From Blasia pusilla (Eukaryota > Marchantiophyta > Marchantiopsida > Blasiales), in contig CM114275.1 of the NCBI GenBank assembly GCA_050084515.1, positions 248,001 to 312,000 of the forward strand: DNA of 64,000 nucleotides, read 5' to 3'. Within the stretch, counting starts at the first letter, position 1. Each line of letters opens with the position of its first letter. The notes beneath the pieces are model-generated. The model was not told the DNA's origin and did not search any database. It was given only the letters and a program-made list of their open reading frames with translations. The position numbers were made by a program, and so were the translations under genes. Shown here piece by piece: positions 58,041 through 64,000 of this stretch.

Positions 58041-58615
58041 TCATTCTAACGGGCAATGAGACTCAGCCGTACTCATCTCACTTGAGTCCTCCGAGCAAAT
58101 TGTATGACAATCACTAATTTCCCATGATCCCGACCCGCAACAATCACGTACAAATGAATGGCTACATGCTATAGGGTCCGAGGAAGGGATGCAATCATGT
58201 GTGGAATCTGTATCTTCTTCTCCCTCCTGACCTCCAACTACTCCTTGTGAAATAGAATGATGATTCACCACAGGCGTGGTTAAAATCCTAGATGCACTCT
58301 CATCATAACTACAACTCTGATCATTTCTCAAAGGGCTAATACTAACATTAGGAGAGACATCCCATTTTCAAAAATCGGCAATGGTACATAGCTAGGACTT
58401 GAAGCCTTATCCCTGTTTTCAAAAATCGGCGATGGAACATAGCCAAGACTTGAAGCATTACTCCTATTTTCAATGATCGGCGATGGAACATACTCCGGAC
58501 TTGCTATTTGTATTACTTCTACGATGTCGACATCTATAGGTGTATAATCCCTTTCTTGTTCATCAAGAGGAACGTAGAATTCACCATCGCTAAAGCGTAA
58601 ATCTTTAACACTCAT
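58041..58615 (-). CDS. Helitron-associated accessory ORF, acidic, function unknown
   Basis: Two overlapping frames (58615-58328 and 58331-58041) look like one protein split by a single-base frameshift near 58340: the second frame can be extended back through NVSISPLRNDQSC. The N-terminal part has a three-fold 17-residue repeat (SPEYVPSPIIENRSNAS, LGYVPSPIFENRDKAS, PSYVPLPIFENG). The C-terminal part is rich in S, D, E and C, and ends at GSG, SSEM and the stop. That C-terminus is recognisable again in a diverged copy at 44298-44573. It lies upstream of RepHel on the same strand. No known family is recognised. Confidence 0.6.
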
Positions 58616-58893
58616 TTATAGAGTATCCTGCATTATCCATACAATTATTTTAATAAAATAAATATTTTAAAATAATAAAATAAATACTCAATAGAAAAGG
58701 ATACTAAATTTCCACACATGAATATTAGTACACAAGCAGAGAAGACTTACTTTTTTGAGTCACTCCACTCCCAAAGAAATGAAACTTGATCGTTTGCTCA
58801 ACTCAACAATCTCAAACAGACATATCTGAAAACAAAACAAAGATGGTTTTTTGATGATTAATTGAATATAAACAATATATAGTACTCTTTTGG

Positions 58894-59337
58894 CTACTTA
58901 TCTCCAATATCTCGACTATCGTCACTAATGTCTAAATCCGCATAATCCACACGCCTATATTCCAGGTCGAACTCATCACCAACATACCATCCCTCTGAAT
59001 CATAGAGGGAAGTAGAAGAATATTCCTCATCGTCAAGATCTTCAAGAGGGCAACTATCTATAGAGTAACTCTTATTACTATTGAGAGTAATCAAAATTTC
59101 CTGGCCTATTGAGACTTCTCTAACCTCCTCAGTCTCATTGAAACCATTTGAAATAGCAGCAGAAAATTTGGAGTCCACATCAAACAATTTTCGTTTTCGT
59201 TGTGAGCGAGATAATGAAAATCTATGCTCATCTCTCTCTACCACATATTCAGGACTCATAATTATTACAATTTCTTTCACAATTAACAGCCTCTTGTAGC
59301 TCAATGAGAGAGTTGACATGGCGTAAGTTAGGCTCAA
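58894..59337 (-). CDS. Further acidic accessory ORF or exon upstream of the Helitron genes
   Basis: A 147-codon minus-strand frame, with a basic patch (SRSQRKRKLFDVDSKF) that could be a nuclear localisation signal. An acidic C-terminal half follows (PLEDLDDEEYSSTSLYDS, then YADLDISDDSRDIGDK). Its MSPEYV motif echoes ASPEYV in the next ORF (58328-58615), so both may belong to one spliced gene or derive from a duplication. Function is unknown. Confidence 0.45.
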   Translation of the reverse strand: MSLTYAMSTLSLSYKRLLIVKEIVIIMSPEYVVERDEHRFSLSRSQRKRKLFDVDSKFSAAISNGFNETEEVREVSIGQEILITLNSNKSYSIDSCPLEDLDDEEYSSTSLYDSEGWYVGDEFDLEYRRVDYADLDISDDSRDIGDK

Positions 59338-60436
59338 TCCGACACTGCAAATTTAACAAGAGCATATTAAATTATCAATATAAATTTGATATTTCAAGTA
59401 AGAAAAACGTAACTATAATTTCATAAAGCTCACCTAAAAAAAAGGCTATGATATTTGTAAGAGAACAAGATCTGGGCACGGAAAAAACTATTTTCATAAA
59501 TAAAATCCGAAAGCCCCCTGTTCCCAAACATCTAGGAGGCCTACGTCGGAGGGCGGTCGTTAACCGGATCAAGTGGGCGAGGATCGAAACCAGCTGGCCG
59601 CGCAATTGGCTTTTCCTCTTGACTTGGCTCATTGCTCTTTGTGGGAGCGGCTCTCCCAGAAAGCTGGTGTGCTGCGAGAAGCGGAGATCCAACTCACAGC
59701 ATCTCCACTCATAGGATAGCAAAAACGCCTCTATTTTGTTCGAGCAGCTGAGAGAAGCGAAGATCCAACTCACAGCATCCCCACTCATAGGACAAAAAAA
59801 ACAGCTGAGAGAAGCGGAGATCCAACTCACAGCATCCCCACTTATAGGACAGCAAAAACGCCTCTATTTCGTTCGAGCAGCTGAGAGAAGCAGAGATCCA
59901 ACTCACATGACAGTCGAAAATGACGAAGGAACAGTACTCTTCCTCTATTTCGTTTGCATAGATAGAAGCAAATAAGAATCCAACAGCTGAGAGAAGCTGA
60001 GCTCCAACTCAGAGGATGGATGAAAATGCCTAAGGAGCTCCAACGCATCCACTCAGGGGACGGACGAAAACGCCTAAGCAACGTAAGATAAATAAAGACC
60101 CTACATGTAGTCACCAAAAACATGGGCATAAGGTAGAGGTACGTGGGTCACACATCCGCTGCAGCTAGCCACAGGAGAAGATCGAAGTTGGCGGAGGAGC
60201 CTGTGCACAAAAAGAAAAATGCCGTCCAAAGACGAAGAGAGAGATAGGATAGAGAAAGACGCGATAAAAAAGGAGAGAAGACGGGAGAGGCTTGTGACCT
60301 GAGTGGGACAGTGAGCAAATTTGTACATGAAAAGCTCACAAAGTGGTATGTTTGAACGAAAGATGCTTACACGTATTGTAGACGGAAAGTAAACTTTATA
60401 GTTTAATTAGGTGGCGCCGGCGGTGTTGGCTACAAC
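59338..60436. other. Upstream region of the Helitron with imperfect tandem repeats
   Basis: Between about 59675 and 60070 units built on CAGCTGAGAGAAGCGGAGAT, CCAACTCACAGCATCCCCAC and AACGCCTCTATTTCGTTCGA recur five times. Starts are near 59676, 59747, 59805, 59879 and 59985, with lengths of 55-110 bases. The reverse ORFs here (59375-59830, 59709-59906, 59842-60129) are the repeats read as WISASLSCS-type peptides and are not accepted as genes. Confidence 0.7.
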
Positions 60437-61333
60437 ATGTCATCTGTCTTTCCAGAGCAGGTGGGAGCGCTCACGTTTGGAAGGCTTTATATTGGGCGTG
60501 AAGGCTGGAGTCGTTATCTGAATCCAATGTTTAAATCTCTCTCGCTAGTCACAGAAGGTGTGAGCTCTCAGAAGCCTTCCTTGCTAGACGGTCACCAGCA
60601 ATCAGCGATAAGCTTGTCTCTGCTGCAAACTCCTTCCATTTCCATAGTGTGGATCCGTTGGAGCTTCACCGGTCTTCAAGAAGCTTCTTCAGTCCAGTCT
60701 AGTTCTTCCAATTCCCCGGTCTACGGATCGAACACTCGTGGTAGATCGGTGAATCTAGGTTTTGCAAGGAAACACGTCTCCGCACAGCAGAGAGTTTAGA
60801 AATTGAGAGTGGTTTTCCGCGAATTTGAAGTGTCTTTCGATACTTCGAGGTGTTTGCATTTGATCGACTGGAAGCAGCACATCGTACAAGTATTCATGTC
60901 GACGCTGACTTTTGAGCAGGCAGGTATGGACACCAAGGAGTTTGTGGTGTACAGTCCTGAGCATAGCTTGAAACAATTCGACGCGGAGAAAAGCAACACC
61001 CTTCCAAGATTGAAAGTGAGGAGCTCGGTGCCCAAGCCACCAACCAAGCTCGATCTAACCAGCATCCTCACTCTACTGAGTCTACTTCAACGGAAAACCA
61101 AGGTCAATTCCCATAATCCCAGCCTAGGTGAATACGAACCCAGTAATATCGGAGTTATACAGGAGTCGCGTTGGGATCTCCACATTGCCGTGGTGATCAA
61201 CGTCAGCTCCATAAACTGCGTGGCAGATACGCAAAAATCCCGCGCCGTCCATTCATTATCTATCTCCGACTCTTCCCGATTCTTAAAATTACCTGAAAGA
61301 ATTTCAACTCTGACCTCAGAAGTTCAGGCTTGA
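60437..61333 (+). CDS. Unrecognised ORF, 298 codons with one in-frame TAG
   Basis: One frame stays open from ATG at 60437 to TGA at 61331-61333, apart from TAG at 60797-60799. The first 120 codons are serine-rich. The second part has mixed, globular-looking composition (DTSRCLHLIDWKQHIVQVF, TKEFVVYSPEHSLKQFDAEK). A frame this long with one stop is uncommon in the AT-rich surroundings and suggests a gene, a pseudogene or two exons with an intron across the TAG. No family is recognised and no function is proposed. Confidence 0.35.
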
Positions 61334-61524
61334 CTAGTAAGACCGCTAATTTGACAAAGCGCCGGCAAGGGTCTGGGTGAATTTCCTCGAAACAAATCGA
61401 GATCATCATCAATGGATGATGTCACGAGCGAGCCCATTTTCACAAGAAAGGAGGTCAATGAGGAGAGCAGAAAAGGAACCATAATTTTAGAAATTGGGGT
61501 CAATGAAAAGGATGGAAAGCAAAA

Positions 61525-61558
61525 GTTCACTTGATTGTTGTTGAACAATCAAGTGAAC
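61525..61558. repeat. Perfect 15-bp hairpin with a 4-base loop
   Basis: GTTCACTTGATTGTT (61525-61539), loop GTTG, AACAATCAAGTGAAC (61544-61558). The arms are exact complements. It sits between unrecognised frames and has no T tract, so it is not a bacterial-type terminator. Confidence 0.9.
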
Positions 61559-61818
61559 AGAAAGTGAAACAACCGTGTGCCACGATTGTCTGCACCGAGT
61601 TTTGCTACTCTGACTGAGTTCACTCTCTTCTTGTCGTGGCCCAAGTGCACAGCTTTAGCATTGGCAACACAGTGATGTGAAGGTATTTCCTTTCCGGGAT
61701 TCTCATGAAAGTTTACCCCAGAGTTATCCATAAATGCAGAAAGAGTGAGGGGGACCGGAATCCCTCTTACCGTGATCACAATGCGATCAATATTGTGATG
61801 AATGCTATAGCATATTCA

Positions 61819-61889
61819 CATTTGAAGTGGACGTGCTGCAGATTTGAAGCGGACGGGCTGCAGAGTTGAGGCGGACGTGCTGCAGATTG
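61819..61889 (+). repeat. Three short tandem repeats (about 23-24 bp)
   Basis: Units read TTTGAAGTGGACGTGCTGCA, TTTGAAGCGGACGGGCTGCA and GTTGAGGCGGACGTGCTGCA, each followed by GA. They lie in a non-coding stretch. Confidence 0.8.
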
Positions 61890-64000
61890 AGGGAAATTTG
61901 ACAGGGTGCAATTTCAAAAAATAAGCCAATCGATAGGGTGCAGATTCAAACACTCGATGCTTGGATCAACCTCCCCCTCCCCGCTTCTTGCTCGGATCTT
62001 CTCCCCGCTCCTTTCTACTTGGCGCGCCTCTTTGGAGGAGAGAGGGAAGTAGCAAATACTTAACTCCATTCAAAAATTCCGAACGTCAGCATGTGTCTCC
62101 ACGTAACAGGTGCTTACTATGTTTGTCCAGAGCCTCCAATACTTATGTGCCAGATGTCTCAAACAAATGCCAAGCAAGGCACGATTAGAGCATAATGCGA
62201 GATCTGATATCTATAGAAATAGGCCGAGATCAAATACAGATGGTCGAAAAAAAGATTGTGAAAAGAAAAACCTAACACCCTCGTAAGATTCACTTTCTTT
62301 TTTCCCTTTTTAGTAACCCCCCTTGCTCGGTTAAAAATAAGGCGGCTTCTCACCTCGTTCAAATAGATGGCCGTCTGAATAAAATCTGAGGCAAATCTTT
62401 TTAACTTTTTCTCACAAGAGGACAATTTCAGACGACCACTTGTGGAGGAGCTTCACTTCTTTGGGAACTGGGAGTTACCAAAAGAAGTAACCCACCCCCT
62501 CCTCACATTATAGTCAACACTCTAATTCCTCTCATATGCCACCTTCTTCATTTCTCCAAGGGCTTTATTCCATGCGCTGCGGGTCTCCGCGACCTTAGAA
62601 GGTCGCAAATTTTTTAGCGTCCTCCTGACCTCGACCTGCCTATAACCTGAATTAGTTAATAAAGATCGATGTGCCTCTCTCTATTATTCAATGGTAACTT
62701 ATTCTGATCGCGGAAATGAGGGTAGTGCGTACATGGGATATGGCCCTAAAAGAAGTTCCATCCACCTTAACTGATAACATTGAAAATAAAAAGTTACAAC
62801 CCAAAACGTCATGTAAAAGGAAATCTTAGATGAAATAAAATATTAGTTTTTAACAAACTCATATTTATATGTCGGTCGATTTTGCATCACGGGTGCCTTA
62901 CTAGCAGTAAAGATGTCCGGAGTCATTTCGTTAACTCATTGACCCTTCAATTCAGCCGTGGAAAGTTTAGCGACTCCTTGAGGGCCGAGGCTGCTGACTG
63001 GTCACAGGCCGAAGAGGATTAGGGTCGACTGGAGCAGGTGGATTAAGATTACAACAATTGCGAGAGATTGGGCAGGACAGATCGGAATTTAATTTGGAAA
63101 GTAGGGCGCCAGGAGCCAAAGCTTGGCGTCACTGCTATCTATGGCGCAGCACGTCGGATTCATGAGAGTTCGCTTGTCGGGGGTATTCCTGTGGACGACT
63201 CCCTGAGAGGCTGAGACGTTCCTTTCTTCTCCCTTACTACTCACCTCACGGAACGCACGACAGATCGATTGCACCTGAGTCGGACAAACGGAGTTGTCGT
63301 TTACGTAGCCGAAGCTAAGTGAGGAGAAAATTGCGGGCCTGCGGAGTTCACGAGTGCATGTCTGTTGCACCAAATGTTTCGCCGACATGCGATTGACTGA
63401 CGTATTTCGTCGCACGTCTGGTACGAGATCGGAACAGCTCAGTTTCTTTCTTCCAGTCAGCGGAAATGGGGAGCCATTGTTCCCCTCAGCGGCATGAAAA
63501 CAAAATGCAACAGTTGCGGACACATCGACGAGAACAGATCGAAATCGTCACGTTAAGCGGCTAAGCGAGGATAACATTTTAGTCGTCGCGCAAGGAAAGA
63601 CCTGACACCCGCTTTTCTAAGTTTCGTATTAGCGGGGATTGTCTCCGACTTCAAATTTGATTAGACGAGTTAATCCTGGGCTAGAGATCATGTGCAGAGC
63701 GGTGACTGCGCTTGACCGGCGTCAACATTAGTCGCAGATCACTTTTGTTAACCTGATGGACTCAAGCGAACCAGAGAGTTTCGTACTGTTTCTACTGCAG
63801 CAAGCTATACTGTAGAAAATTCCAAGAAAATCGGACTGCAAGATAGTGGAACCAAAGTCGTCCTTGAATGTCTTGATCAAGTCTGCATTAAAGATTTTAC
63901 AAAGTGTGCACCGAGTCCAATCGAACATCAGATGGACTACGAAAAAAGTTTGCTCCACTATAGGCACTGTTATGCGACCAAATATACCGTGACGAGCCGT
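61890..64000. other. Right end of the window, no gene recognised
   Basis: The longest frame (144 codons, minus, 63089-63523) has no family signature and no supporting context. No RNA gene was recognised. Confidence 0.4.

Larger units (their letters stand above)
51096..59400 (-). mobile_element. Large Helitron with defective Rep and apparently intact helicase
   Basis: The minus strand carries, in order: an accessory ORF region (59337-58041), the RepHel N-terminal exon array (57855-56493), a zinc-binding N-terminal domain (56492-55686), the Helitron_like_N domain (55682-54780), remnants of the Rep region and a PIF1-type helicase (53323-51243). The 3' end is at 51096 or 50698. The 5' end was not found. 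Helitrons move by rolling-circle replication using one RepHel protein. This copy has lost the HUH motif (see the findings) and so cannot supply its own Rep. Confidence 0.9.

Noticed and set aside
59375-60129. Minus-strand ORFs with WISASLSCS-type repeats
   Set aside because: They are translations of the imperfect tandem repeats; composition and overlap argue against a gene.
61525-61558. Rho-independent terminator
   Set aside because: No following T tract, and the window is a plant nuclear sequence.
1-64000. tRNA, rRNA or other structured RNA genes
   Set aside because: Scanning by eye for B-box-like GGTTCRANYCC and for rRNA cores gave no convincing candidate; a covariance-model search was not possible.

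Overview
This is a nuclear land-plant window. The evidence is a plant-type phenylalanine ammonia-lyase (PAL), a multi-exon gene with GT..AG introns and an apparent plastid-targeting leader, and a dense mixture of plant transposons (CACTA, Ty3/gypsy, Helitron, hAT-like). The PAL gene has no intron, which suggests a bryophyte and possibly a Marchantia-like liverwort. That placement is inference; nothing here proves the species. Real host genes are few: a DUF815-type AAA+ ATPase (9.9-14.2 kb), PAL (26.3-28.5 kb, minus strand), a ribonuclease-inhibitor-type LRR protein (39.6-41.0 kb) and possibly an unrecognised ORF at 60.4-61.3 kb.

Layout. 0-8.3 kb: a degenerate CACTA (En/Spm) element carrying a broken tnp2/DUF4218/DUF4216 transposase and a second TnpA-like gene, then an array of short repeats that may be its subterminal region. 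9.4-14.2 kb: the ATPase gene, whose 12 exons join in one frame to 584 codons, with a 48-bp triplicate repeat in its leader. 15.2-18.1 kb: a dead Ty3/gypsy element on the minus strand with a 300-bp duplication across the reverse-transcriptase core. 18-26 kb: non-coding repeats, including one copy of an LTR-like repeat family (19.6-20.4 kb) and Helitron 5' ends. 26.3-28.5 kb: PAL. 28.5-39.5 kb: mostly non-coding, with three near-identical 330-bp tandem repeats, two small hAT-like elements with perfect 8-bp target duplications, and more Helitron ends. 39.6-41.0 kb: the LRR gene. 42-47 kb: a second copy of the LTR-like repeat, a fossil fragment of a Helitron-associated ORF, and a broken Ty3/gypsy gag-pol fragment on the plus strand. 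47-50.7 kb: AT-rich and simple-repeat DNA. 50.7-59.3 kb: a large minus-strand Helitron.

The Helitron is the most interesting object. Its PIF1-type helicase half looks intact through several introns. The Rep half has a nonsense codon, a frameshift and a deletion that removes the HUH catalytic motif. Its N-terminal region is built from repeated exon modules. Upstream lies an acidic accessory ORF whose C-terminus is recognisable again, at protein level, in a second diverged copy at 44.3-44.6 kb. That suggests a conserved Helitron-linked protein of unknown function.

The genes do not form an operon-like pathway. They are isolated host genes in repeat-rich DNA. PAL starts phenylpropanoid metabolism. 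The ATPase is probably organellar and of unknown role. The transposons all look inactive as autonomous elements, except that the Helitron helicase may still be expressible.
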